The translations under genes were made by a program, and so were the position numbers. Of a stretch of DNA of 35,447 nt, positions 29,767 to 35,447 are shown in pieces (position 1 is the stretch's first letter; each line of letters begins with the position of its first letter). The DNA lies in assembly GCA_004294095.1 (NCBI GenBank), contig RDZR01000055.1, positions 1-35,447 on the forward strand, read 5' to 3'. Source of the DNA: Verrucomicrobiota bacterium (lineage in GTDB: Bacteria; Verrucomicrobiota; Verrucomicrobiia; Verrucomicrobiales; Akkermansiaceae). The notes under the pieces were generated by a model, which ran no database searches, was not told the DNA's origin, and worked only from the letters and a program-made list of their open reading frames with translations.

Positions 29767-30246
29767 TCATGCACTTTCACCGGGGCGATCCCGCGCAAAC
29801 ATGTCTGGGTGTTTTTTAGCGGCTGCGCTTCGCGAGAGCATCTGGCCTTGCAAGCGTAAGCGCCCTATTTTGTCGCGGACTTTGTTGACGACGCGAGAGT
29901 GCAGCGGTTGCTCGGTTAGGATGGTGAGGTCTTCGTCCGAAAGAATGCCTGAATGGCGTGCTAGTGCTTGATTTTCTAGTTCTTCGTGGCGCATTGCCTG
30001 GCGCATCGCGGCCTCGCGCTGGAGCGATTTGCTGAGACGCTTCGAGCCAATTTCCAACTCAAGGCGCTCTGCACGCATGCGCAAATCTTCGAGGTTGCGA
30101 GCCAATTTGGAAAGAGCTTAGGCGCGGAGCTCGGGATTGCCGATGCGGGTAGCGGCATCATCTCGGAGTATCTCCGCAAGGCGGGAGTTGCCTAGGGAGA
30201 ATGATTTTCCATCATATGGGTTGACATTGGAAAATAGATCATGCAC
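29767..30246 (-). pseudogene. Unidentified coding sequence interrupted by an in-frame TAA
   Basis: The minus strand from a GTG at 30246 reads 42 codons with coding character (HDLFSNVNPYDGKSFSLG, then AEILRDDAATRIGNPELRA) to a TAA at 30118-30120. The same frame then continues for over 110 codons to a TGA at 29767 with an Arg- and Glu-rich helical sequence (NLEDLRMRAERLELEIG). Either one gene has gained a stop codon or two small genes abut in the same frame, the second starting at a TTG (30105) or later ATG. No family was recognised. It lies at the end of a run of minus-strand fragments next to the defence island, which favours decay. Confidence 0.45.
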
Positions 30247-30404
30247 TTAACTTTCATCATTGGGTTTGTTTCAAGACCTGCAATGACCTCAGCACCCTCT
30301 CCGACGAAAGCTGTAGGGGGTGCATTTTCTATAATAATCGAATCCACTTTCATGCTGCGCGCATGATTGCCTTTTTTGCTATCTTCGATGCCTTTAATGC
30401 GCAT
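30192..30404 (-). CDS. Small hypothetical protein, 70 aa
   Basis: ATG at 30404. The sequence opens MRIKGIEDSKKGNHARSMK and continues with VDSIIIENAPP and VGEGAEVIAGLET. It begins 10 bp after the stop of a truncated upstream frame (TAA at 30415-30417) and overlaps the start of the next frame downstream, an operon-like arrangement. The first 48 or so residues look like genuine protein. The last part (after about residue 55) overlaps the better-looking frame that starts at 30246, so the true end may have shifted by a frameshift. No family was recognised. Confidence 0.4.
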   Translation of the reverse strand: MRIKGIEDSKKGNHARSMKVDSIIIENAPPTAFVGEGAEVIAGLETNPMMKVKCMIYFPMSTHMMENHSP

Positions 30405-30414
30405 GCGGTATAGC

Positions 30415-30468
30415 TTATTTTCCCAGCATCACGGTGATGGCACGGTTGCTAGAGTGAGTCAAATAGCC
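30415..30468 (-). pseudogene. C-terminal stub of a gene cut by the defence island
   Basis: A reading frame on the minus strand ends with the peptide YLTHSSNRAITVMLGK and a TAA at 30415-30417, 10 bp before the next small gene. Upstream, its frame runs into the DUF45 gene in a different frame and has no start of its own. This looks like the last codons of an older gene whose 5' part was replaced when the island arrived; the junction would lie at roughly 30450-30475. The short length makes a chance frame possible. Confidence 0.35.
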
Positions 30469-30770
30469 CGGGCCTTCAAACGCTGCTCGATCTGCTCCCA
30501 ATCTCCCAGATGCGCGCGCATCAGCATCTTCCAGAGCTTGCCGTGATTCGGCACGGAAAAATGCAGGAGTTCGTGAACGATGACGTAGTCGCCGAGTTTT
30601 GTGTCCATGCCGAGGAGTTCATCATTGAAACTCAGCGTCCCAGCCGTGGAGCATGACGCCCACTTGCGGCGCATGGGGCGGATGTAGATGGAATGCGCTT
30701 TCACGTCGAGCTTCGCGGCCCATTCAAGCACTCGGGCTTTAAACTGTTCCCTGTTCCGCCAGCGTTTCAT
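30459..30770 (-). CDS. DUF45/YgjP-like metallopeptidase domain protein, 103 aa
   Basis: Short zinc metallopeptidase-like protein of the YgjP/WLM group. The signature HELLH lies in VIVHELLHFSVPNHGKLWK (about 64-82), with a third His downstream as metal ligand. RRKWASCSTAGTLSFNDELL (34-53) is the usual family strand before it. Full YgjP proteins have around 230 residues; this is the compact catalytic part only, and no rest of a longer gene is visible upstream because the start overlaps the hsdR stop by 4 bp (ATGA). Genes of this family commonly follow hsdR in type I restriction loci. The role there is unknown. Confidence 0.75.
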   Translation of the reverse strand: MKRWRNREQFKARVLEWAAKLDVKAHSIYIRPMRRKWASCSTAGTLSFNDELLGMDTKLGDYVIVHELLHFSVPNHGKLWKMLMRAHLGDWEQIEQRLKARAI

Positions 30771-33700
30771 GGCTTGTGGCTCCTTTGCAACAGGGTGAAT
30801 AGGGCATCCACGGTGGCGGTCACTTTGTTCAGGTCATCCTCTTCCGAGAAGATCGCGAAGGTCACCTGCTTGCGGGCTTCCCGCAGTTCGGCCTCGCTAC
30901 TCTTCCAGTTCGGATGCTTCTCGAAGGCTTCGCGCACCTTGCCGGCCACCTTTTCAGGGTTCGGGATGCCTTCCTCGGTGAACTTCGACATCATGAAGTA
31001 GGTGAAACTGTCCAGTCCCTTGGCTGCCTGCTCCTTCTTGCGTGCCTCGTTCTTGGCGATGGCCGAGAGCAGATTCTCCAGCGCCTGCTCCGTGCTGTCC
31101 TGCCGAGCCTCGAAAGCCTCCTGCACGGCGCGTGCACGGTCCTCCATGGCGAGCAGGAAAGGATCGTCACTCTTTTCCTCGGCCTCCTTCTGGATGGCCT
31201 TGATCAGGTTGATCACCTTCGTCGCTTTGCCTTCGTCTTTGAGCTTGATCGTCTCGATGGTGCTGCGGTCGATCACCACATACTCAGTCGCGGGCTCGGC
31301 AAGGGATGCCCCGATATGCTTTTGCACCAGCGCGTTGGTCTTCTTCTGGAAGTCGCGATCCACATACACCCGTCGGGTGTAGGCGTTGCGCACCACCTCG
31401 TAGATCGCGGCCAGGGTCGTGTAGTCTTCGATGAACGGCCTCAAGAACGCATCCGGGGAGATGATCTCGTAGAGCATCTCGATCTCCTTGTATTCCTTGA
31501 AGAACTCCTTCCGCCGCTCGGGATCGCGGAAGTGCTCGATGAGCGTGTCCACGTCCTTGTCGTTAAAGTCGCGCTCGATGAGGCCGAGGTAGGCCGGGGC
31601 CTTGGACTCCATCTTGTTTTTGAAGAGCACCTTCAGCAGCTTCAGGTCCTTGACGATGGCGTTTATCTCGTCGCTGTCGAAGGCGAGCGCCTTTTCCAGC
31701 TTGTCGAAGATGCCGACGAAATCGAGGACGAAGCCGTGGGGCTTCACCATCTCCTGCGCTTCGTTCTCGTAGGGGCGGTTCACCCGGGCAATGGCCTGCA
31801 GCAGGGTGTGGTCGCGCATCGGCTTGTCGAGATACATGGCGTAAAGCACGGGCGCGTCGAAGCCAGTAAGTAATTTCTCGGTGACGATGAGAATCTTCGG
31901 CATCTGGTCCAGCTTGCCGAAGCTCTTGCGGATCTGCCGCTCCTTCTTCGGGTCGAGGTGGAACTCCTTGAGCAGCGCGGAGTCGTTGTTGCTGCCGGTA
32001 TAGACGACCTCGGAATACTCGGGCGGGAGGAACTGATCGAGCGCGTGCTTGTAGTGGGCGCAGGCCTCGCGGTCCACGCCCACGAGGAAGGCCTTGTAGC
32101 CGAGCGGCTCGACGTTCTCGCGGTAATGCTCGGCGACAAACTTCGCAACTTTCTGGATGCGCTCCTTGCCCTTGAGGAAATTTTTCAGGTTCACCGACCG
32201 TTCGAGGATCTTGTTCAGCTCCTCGATGTCCGCCACGCCCTCGGCTTCGGCGAGGGAGAGGAACTCCTTGTCCAGCGTCTCGTGCGGGACGAGCATTTCG
32301 TTGGGCGCGAGCTGGTAGTAGAGCGGCAGCGTGGTGCCGTCCTCGATGCTGTCGGCGATGGAATACTTGTGCAGGTAGCCTTGGTCGTCCTCGCAGCCGA
32401 AGGTCTTGAAGGTGCCCTTGCCATAGACGGTCTTGTCCACCGGGGTGCCGGTGAAGCCGATGAAGCTCGCGTTCGGCAGTGCGGCCATGAGGAAGTTGCC
32501 CAGATCGCCGCCGGTGGTGCGGTGGGCTTCGTCGATGAGGACGTAGATGTTCTTCCGCAGGTTCAGGTTCGCCGGCATGTCGCGGAACTTGTGGATCATC
32601 GTCACGATGATCCCCCGGTAGTCGTCGCGCAGCAGTTGGTTGAGCCGGGCGATGCTGCTGGCGTGCTTCAGGTTGCTGAGGCCGAGCGCGGCCAGGTTCT
32701 TGAGCATCTGGTCTTCCAGCTCGTTGCGGTCGATCATCAGCAGGACTGTCGGCTTGTCCGCCTCGGGGGCGCGGAAGAGCATCTCCGCCGCCTTGATCAT
32801 GGTGAAGGTCTTGCCACTGCCCTGCGTGTTCCAGATGAGGCCACGCGTGCGCTTGGGATCGAGAGCGCGGCTCACGGTCGCCTCCACCGCGCCGGTCTGG
32901 TGCTGGCGCAGGATGTATTTGTTCAACTCCTCGTCCTTCTCGGCAAAGACGATGTAGTCCTTCAGGAAGGCGAGCACCTGCGGGATGGCGCAGAAGCTCT
33001 TCACCTTGGCCTCCAGCTTGCCTATAACGGACCACGGGTTTTCCAACCCGTTTTTCCCCTCAACCAACGGGCTGGAAAGCCCGTTCTCCTCTTCCCAGAG
33101 CATAAAACCATTACTCAGCTTCGCCTTCACAGGGTTGTTCCGAATGTAATCAGCATACTTCAAGAAGTGCCGCTCACTCCGCACCAGCCGATCCCAATAC
33201 TCCTCCTGCCACAGTTTCCCCTTCGTCCCCATGCGCTTGTTGATCTCCCTCGCCGTGAAACCCTTCCACGACTTCATGATCTCCTCAATCAGATGCCCCT
33301 TCCGCGGTCTGAACAGCACATGCACATGATTCGGCATGACCACAAACGAAGCCAGTTCACAGCGCTCCCCGTTGAAATGCCGTAGCGCATCCGCCACGAT
33401 CTTTGCGTTGCCTGGATCACGCAACACACATGCCCCCGACCCTTGGTCCAGCCACTCATCTATCTGCCGCGAAATTCGCTGATGATACTCCTCCTCCGTC
33501 GATTCATCCCAAGGCACAGGATGCTGGCCCAGCCAGATTTCTTTCTCGTCCTGCCACTCCCTCAGCTTACCCGCAGGCAGAGAATCCCGCAGCCGCCACG
33601 TCACAAAGCACCACACCTCCCCTTGCCGCCAGTGGGGCAAGTTCCTCCGATGCTTGTCTGTCTTCGCCTGTGGTGAATAAAACGGAGCACGGACATTCCT

Positions 33701-34432
33701 GTCCGTGTCGGAAGAAGAACACGGGTTGGAAAACCCGTGCTCCGTTGCCTTCCAATTAAAAACGTTCCGCCGCACCGTGTTCCAGCTCACCCCGTAGGAA
33801 AAGCCGATGGCGTCGGTGGCGGTGAAGAGCTGCTGCGACACGAACAGCTCGGGCGTCTCGCGGTGATAACGGCGGATCTGGTCCACCCCCAGGGCAATCG
33901 CCTCGTCCTTGTTGGCGTTCTTGCACTCGATCACCAGCACCGGGATGCCGTTGATGAGAAAGACCACATCCTCCCGCGTGCCGTAGTGGCCGTTGTGAAA
34001 GGCCCACTCCTCGGTGACTTCGTAAACGTTCTGCGCCGGGTCGTCGTAATCGATCAGGATCAGGTCGCGCTCGCGCTTTTCCTCGTGGTCGAAGAATTTG
34101 CCCCGGTTGCGCAGGTGCTCGACGAATTCCCGGTTGCCGTAGATGTCCGTGTGGAGATGGCGGAACTTCCCGAGCAATGCTCCCTCGGCCTCGGCGTAGC
34201 GCGGGTTGAATTCCCGCACCTTGGCGTGAAGGATGTCTTCAAAAAATAACCGCAAAGAGCACAAAGAACTCAAAGACTTAGAATCCAAATCTTCTTTGTG
34301 CCCACTGCGTTCTTTGTGGTTCAAACCTCTCCGCCGCTCGGCTTCCTCCGGCGATACGAACGTCCAGCCGATGTCCTTCGCATAGGCGAGGATCCGGGCT
34401 TGGACTGTTTTGTGTTCGCTCGGCTTGCTCAT
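30767..34432 (-). CDS. hsdR: Type I restriction endonuclease subunit R (HsdR) with two in-frame insertions, 1221 aa
   Basis: ATP-driven motor and nuclease of a type I restriction system. The start MSKPSEHKTVQARILAYAK at 34432 matches HsdR N-termini; an in-frame extension to 34528 is repeat-derived. Domains: the PD-(D/E)xK nuclease with LILIDYDDP and IPVLVIECKNA (near 165-170); the helicase with Walker A TQGSGKT (near 536), LIDEAHR (near 633), FTGTPVD, and LLQAIARVNRPY near 880; and a C-terminal helical region. Two segments do not belong: residues about 38-62 (NHKERSGHKED...SLCSLRL) come from a 74-bp palindrome, and about 230-469 come from an inserted REP-type transposase. The frame stays open through both. 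Whether the protein is active is unknown. hsdM and hsdS are not in the window. GC and codon use differ from the rest of the window by eye. Confidence 0.88.
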   Translation of the reverse strand: MSKPSEHKTVQARILAYAKDIGWTFVSPEEAERRRGLNHKERSGHKEDLDSKSLSSLCSLRLFFEDILHAKVREFNPRYAEAEGALLGKFRHLHTDIYGNREFVEHLRNRGKFFDHEEKRERDLILIDYDDPAQNVYEVTEEWAFHNGHYGTREDVVFLINGIPVLVIECKNANKDEAIALGVDQIRRYHRETPELFVSQQLFTATDAIGFSYGVSWNTVRRNVFNWKATEHGFSNPCSSSDTDRNVRAPFYSPQAKTDKHRRNLPHWRQGEVWCFVTWRLRDSLPAGKLREWQDEKEIWLGQHPVPWDESTEEEYHQRISRQIDEWLDQGSGACVLRDPGNAKIVADALRHFNGERCELASFVVMPNHVHVLFRPRKGHLIEEIMKSWKGFTAREINKRMGTKGKLWQEEYWDRLVRSERHFLKYADYIRNNPVKAKLSNGFMLWEEENGLSSPLVEGKNGLENPWSVIGKLEAKVKSFCAIPQVLAFLKDYIVFAEKDEELNKYILRQHQTGAVEATVSRALDPKRTRGLIWNTQGSGKTFTMIKAAEMLFRAPEADKPTVLLMIDRNELEDQMLKNLAALGLSNLKHASSIARLNQLLRDDYRGIIVTMIHKFRDMPANLNLRKNIYVLIDEAHRTTGGDLGNFLMAALPNASFIGFTGTPVDKTVYGKGTFKTFGCEDDQGYLHKYSIADSIEDGTTLPLYYQLAPNEMLVPHETLDKEFLSLAEAEGVADIEELNKILERSVNLKNFLKGKERIQKVAKFVAEHYRENVEPLGYKAFLVGVDREACAHYKHALDQFLPPEYSEVVYTGSNNDSALLKEFHLDPKKERQIRKSFGKLDQMPKILIVTEKLLTGFDAPVLYAMYLDKPMRDHTLLQAIARVNRPYENEAQEMVKPHGFVLDFVGIFDKLEKALAFDSDEINAIVKDLKLLKVLFKNKMESKAPAYLGLIERDFNDKDVDTLIEHFRDPERRKEFFKEYKEIEMLYEIISPDAFLRPFIEDYTTLAAIYEVVRNAYTRRVYVDRDFQKKTNALVQKHIGASLAEPATEYVVIDRSTIETIKLKDEGKATKVINLIKAIQKEAEEKSDDPFLLAMEDRARAVQEAFEARQDSTEQALENLLSAIAKNEARKKEQAAKGLDSFTYFMMSKFTEEGIPNPEKVAGKVREAFEKHPNWKSSEAELREARKQVTFAIFSEEDDLNKVTATVDALFTLLQRSHKP
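33026..33085. repeat. REP pair at the 3' side of the transposase insert
   Basis: Two hairpins in opposite orientation: ACGGGTT-TTCC-AACCCGT within 33026-33052 and AACGGGCT-GGAA-AGCCCGTT at 33066-33085. Read in their own directions both have a TTCC loop and a stem of 7-8 bp. They encode GLENP-like and GLSSP-like residues of the hsdR frame. The pair is a BIME-like unit. Confidence 0.8.
33681..33746. repeat. REP pair at the 5' side of the transposase insert
   Basis: On the plus strand AACGGAG (33681-33687) leads into a hairpin with arms CACGGACA and TGTCCGTG and a TTCC loop (33688-33707). On the minus strand the same AACGGAG leader (at 33746) precedes a hairpin with arms CACGGGTT and AACCCGTG, again with a TTCC loop (33720-33739). 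The two are head to head, 12 bp apart, mirroring the pair on the other side of the transposase. Confidence 0.8.
34248..34321. repeat. 74-bp palindromic element inserted in frame in hsdR
   Basis: Left arm AACCGCAAAGAGCACAAAG (34248-34266) and right arm CTTTGTGCCCACTGCGTTC to GGTT (about 34293-34321) form an imperfect inverted repeat. On the coding strand it yields residues NHKER...LCSLRL between the HsdR-typical EEAERRRG and LFFEDIL. The same arm family occurs at 34441-34515 and 34903-34931. Such AAAGAACACAAAG-type palindromes are dispersed repeats in several bacterial phyla. Confidence 0.75.
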
Positions 34433-34890
34433 GATTGCATAACCGCAAAGAACACAGAGATCGCAGAAAGCAGGGAAACCAGAAAACTTTGTGTTCCTTG
34501 CGTTCTTTGCGGTTTCCCATTCGTCCAAGCGAACTTGCGGATTTCAAACTTGTAGGAGCCGAAGTTGATCAAAAGGCCGTGTTCTGATTTTGAGGACTTC
34601 AAATATCCGAGAATCTGCGCCTCATGTTCCGGAGCAAGTGTCTTCGCCGTCTTCAACTCGACAATTAGATGCCCGTCTATCAAAAGATCCGCAAAATAGT
34701 CTCCGATGATGGTGCCGTCCTCGTCATAGACCTTGATCGGGTGTTGTTGCTCCACCCTGAGCCCGGCTTTCCTCAGTCGATTTGCCAGTGCATTCTCATA
34801 CACCTTTTCCAAATGCCCATGCCCGTGATAGACATGAATGTCATAGGAAACCTGCCTCACCTTGTCACACAGCGCTTTGATCTCACTCAT
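34429..34890 (-). CDS. GxxExxY family protein (PDDEXK-like), 153 aa
   Basis: Small protein of the GxxExxY family, whose fold is related to PD-(D/E)xK nucleases; function unknown. The name-giving motif is GHLEKVYENAL near 25-35. The core continues with DYFADLLIDGHLIVELKTAK near 64-83, with Asp and Glu-x-Lys in nuclease-like positions, then HEAQILGYLKSS and HGLLINFGS. The last 40 or so residues (GKPQRTQGTQSFLVSLLSAIS) are translation of the repeat at 34437-34515 and probably not part of the ancestral protein. The start overlaps the previous gene's stop by 4 bp (ATGA). A perfect 29-bp direct repeat brackets the coding core, suggesting the gene travels as a cassette with these repeats. Confidence 0.8.
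   Translation of the reverse strand: MSEIKALCDKVRQVSYDIHVYHGHGHLEKVYENALANRLRKAGLRVEQQHPIKVYDEDGTIIGDYFADLLIDGHLIVELKTAKTLAPEHEAQILGYLKSSKSEHGLLINFGSYKFEIRKFAWTNGKPQRTQGTQSFLVSLLSAISVFFAVMQS
34437..34515. repeat. Palindromic repeat between hsdR and the GxxExxY core
   Basis: Left arm AACCGCAAAGAACACAGAG (34441-34459) and right arm CTTTGTGTTCCTTGCG to GGTTT (34487-34515) form an imperfect inverted repeat. The right arm is identical over 29 bp to 34903-34931. The element also supplies the start region of hsdR and the tail of the GxxExxY protein. Confidence 0.8.
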
Positions 34891-34902
34891 TTCATTTTCT
34901 TT

Positions 34903-34931
34903 CTTTGTGTTCCTTGCGTTCTTTGCGGTTT
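34903..34931. repeat. 29-bp repeat arm, perfect direct copy of 34487-34515
   Basis: Begins CTTTGTGTTCCTTGCGTTC and ends GCGGTTT. It is identical to the copy 416 bp away and in the same orientation. Only this one arm of the palindrome is present here. The two copies bracket the GxxExxY coding core. Confidence 0.85.
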
Positions 34932-35244
34932 GATTGGCAGGAATTCCCTCGCCACATCCGCGAGTTGCCTGGCGGTGGGCAGCTTGCCCTTGAACTCCGC
35001 CGGCAAGGTCTCCTGGAGCTGATACTCTGCCACGCCGATTGGGTTTGCCTTGGTCTTCAGCGCGAATTCCACCTCCACGTCATCCTTCACCGCCCGCTCA
35101 TACGCCTGCCCTTTGATCTGGTTTAGCAACACGCTCCGGCTCCAGCCGAACTGTGCGGTGGCACGGAGGTAATAGAGCCGGGCCGCTGGGTCTTTCAGCT
35201 TTTTCATCAATTCAACATGATGCCCCCACGGCACGGATGCGACC

Positions 35245-35271
35245 AACTCTCTCACACACTGTGAGAGAGTT
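35245..35271. repeat. Perfect 12-bp inverted repeat inside the yhcG remnant
   Basis: AACTCTCTCACA, a 3-nt spacer CAC, and TGTGAGAGAGTT. It lies in frame within the conserved LSQCVRELVA segment, so part of the symmetry may come from coding. It is about 90 bp from the start codon of the IS630-type transposase. Confidence 0.6.
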
Positions 35272-35363
35272 TCTGGAACAGCTTGTCCCAGAATTTCGCT
35301 AGTATCATGTAACGTTTATATTTTCGTATTGAACTGAAGTTATTTTTTAGTTATTGGAAGTGC

Positions 35364-35447
35364 ATGGCTCCTCGATACCGAATCACATTGACTCAAGAAG
35401 AGCGCGCGATGTTGTTGGCTCTCACGCGCTCTGGAAAAACCAATGCT
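35364..35447 (+). CDS. IS630-family transposase, N-terminal 28 codons (window edge)
   Basis: ATG at 35364 opens MAPRYRITLTQEERAMLLAL and continues RSGKTNA to the window end. This is a characteristic start of IS630-type transposases, beginning a helix-turn-helix DNA-binding domain; the DDE catalytic domain would lie beyond the window. The left end of the element must lie between the yhcG remnant (about 35315) and the start codon, but its terminal inverted repeat cannot be confirmed without the other end. IS630 elements insert at TA, and several TA steps occur at 35303-35321. It has probably removed the 5' part of the yhcG-like gene and separated this locus from hsdM/hsdS, if those existed. Confidence 0.7.
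   Translation, partial: MAPRYRITLTQEERAMLLALTRSGKTNA

Larger units (their letters stand above)
33026..33746 (-). mobile_element. REPtron: REP-associated tyrosine transposase inserted in frame within hsdR
   Basis: A 721-bp segment inside hsdR encodes a RAYT (IS200-like Y1 transposase). It reads RRNLPHWRQGEVWCFVTWRL, a typical opening of this group, then the HUH-type motif VVMPNHVHVLFRP (His-x-His near hsdR residue 368) and YADYIRNNPVKAKL, with the nucleophilic Tyr near residue 429. Both ends carry imperfect inverted copies of a 27-bp sequence, AACGGASCACGGGTT followed by TTCC and AACCCGTK, and each flank holds a second REP-like hairpin. There is no ATG before the HUH motif within the insert, so translation probably depends on hsdR or on a TTG/GTG start. 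RAYTs act on REP sequences in trans and are usually free-standing genes; lying in frame inside another protein is unusual. Target duplication could not be fixed. Confidence 0.85.
34887..35315 (-). pseudogene. yhcG/DUF1016-like nuclease gene, 5' truncated and internally deleted
   Basis: The open frame from 35315 to the TGA at 34887 resembles YhcG/DUF1016 proteins, PDDEXK nucleases often found in type I restriction loci. It keeps the middle block ETLSQCVRELVASVPWGHHV, then YYLRATAQFGWSRSVLLNQI, and the extreme C-terminus ANPIGVAEYQLQETLP, then EFKGKLPT. Between them the whole nuclease domain is missing: the frame jumps from GQAYERAV straight to EVEFALKTKANP. Full-length proteins have roughly 340-370 residues. 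The N-terminal domain is also gone, ending near an IS630-type element. A GTG at 35255 could start a 122-residue remnant. The tail KPQRTQGTQRKKMK derives from the repeat at 34903-34931. Confidence 0.75.

Noticed and set aside
29976-30179. 67-codon minus-strand frame with Ser/Ala/Arg-rich sequence
   Set aside because: It is a shifted-frame shadow of the better coding frame at 29767-30246.
31563-33035. 490-codon open frame on the minus strand within hsdR
   Set aside because: It lies in a shifted frame over the helicase domain and is dominated by Arg, Pro, Gly, Gln and His, as expected from the GC-rich third positions of hsdR. It has no recognisable motif.
31958-33385. 475-codon open frame on the plus strand opposite hsdR
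   Set aside because: It is antisense to well-conserved hsdR and transposase motifs; Val/Leu/Glu/His-rich composition is typical of a frame mirrored from a GC-rich gene.
33020-33750. GCCT on both sides of the transposase insert as a 4-bp target duplication
   Set aside because: Removing one copy with the insert would not restore the hsdR frame, so the match is probably accidental or the boundaries differ.
34487-34931. 29-bp direct repeats considered as a CRISPR remnant
   Set aside because: Only two copies, 416 bp apart, with a gene in between; the arms belong to a dispersed palindromic repeat, and there are no cas genes.

Overview
This 35.4 kb window looks like chromosome from a member of the Verrucomicrobiota (moderate confidence). 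The evidence is a PEP-CTERM sorted protein, a secreted beta-helix protein ending in a TSP3-like Asp-rich repeat and a verrucomicrobial-type C-terminal domain, GTP-dependent PEP carboxykinase, a ThuA plus Gfo/Idh/MocA pair, two GH78 rhamnosidases, and starts that mostly lack a Shine-Dalgarno sequence. No rRNA, tRNA or CRISPR array was seen.

Layout. (1) 1-6610, minus strand: a glycan-degradation operon with a secreted beta-helix protein, a GH78 alpha-L-rhamnosidase and a second GH78 enzyme cut by the window edge. (2) 7202-7918: a PEP-CTERM protein. (3) 8109-17731: a phosphate-acquisition block. A phosphate-selective-type porin (minus) diverges from pstS-pstC-pstA-pstB-pstB-phoU and a secreted EEP-family hydrolase (plus). 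Four 7-bp repeats in two PHO-box-like pairs lie between the divergent genes. PstC and PstA carry very large extra periplasmic domains. (4) 17796-22772, minus: pckG and an AddA/RecB-type helicase-nuclease. (5) 22877-27107, plus: a DUF432-like protein, an MscS channel, ThuA, a Gfo/Idh/MocA oxidoreductase and an aquaporin-family channel with altered NPA motifs. (6) 27370-29694: a secreted repeat-rich protein. (7) 29767-30468: small unidentified genes, some broken, at the edge of an island. (8) 30459-35447: a GC-rich defence island read on the minus strand, with a DUF45/YgjP metalloprotease gene, hsdR, a GxxExxY gene and a deleted yhcG-like nuclease gene, ending at an IS630-type transposase on the plus strand.

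The most striking feature is hsdR. It is one open frame of 1221 codons, but two unrelated repeat elements sit in it without breaking it. A 74-bp palindrome lies near the N-terminus. A 721-bp REPtron lies between the nuclease and helicase domains: a REP-associated tyrosine transposase with HVH and Tyr motifs, flanked on each side by a pair of REP-like TTCC-loop hairpins. The same family of palindromic arms, as a perfect 29-bp direct repeat, brackets the adjacent GxxExxY gene. A second genome-scale signal is the heptamer TCTAACA/TGTTAGA, counted by eye about 41 times, in both orientations and different reading frames, and absent from the defence island.
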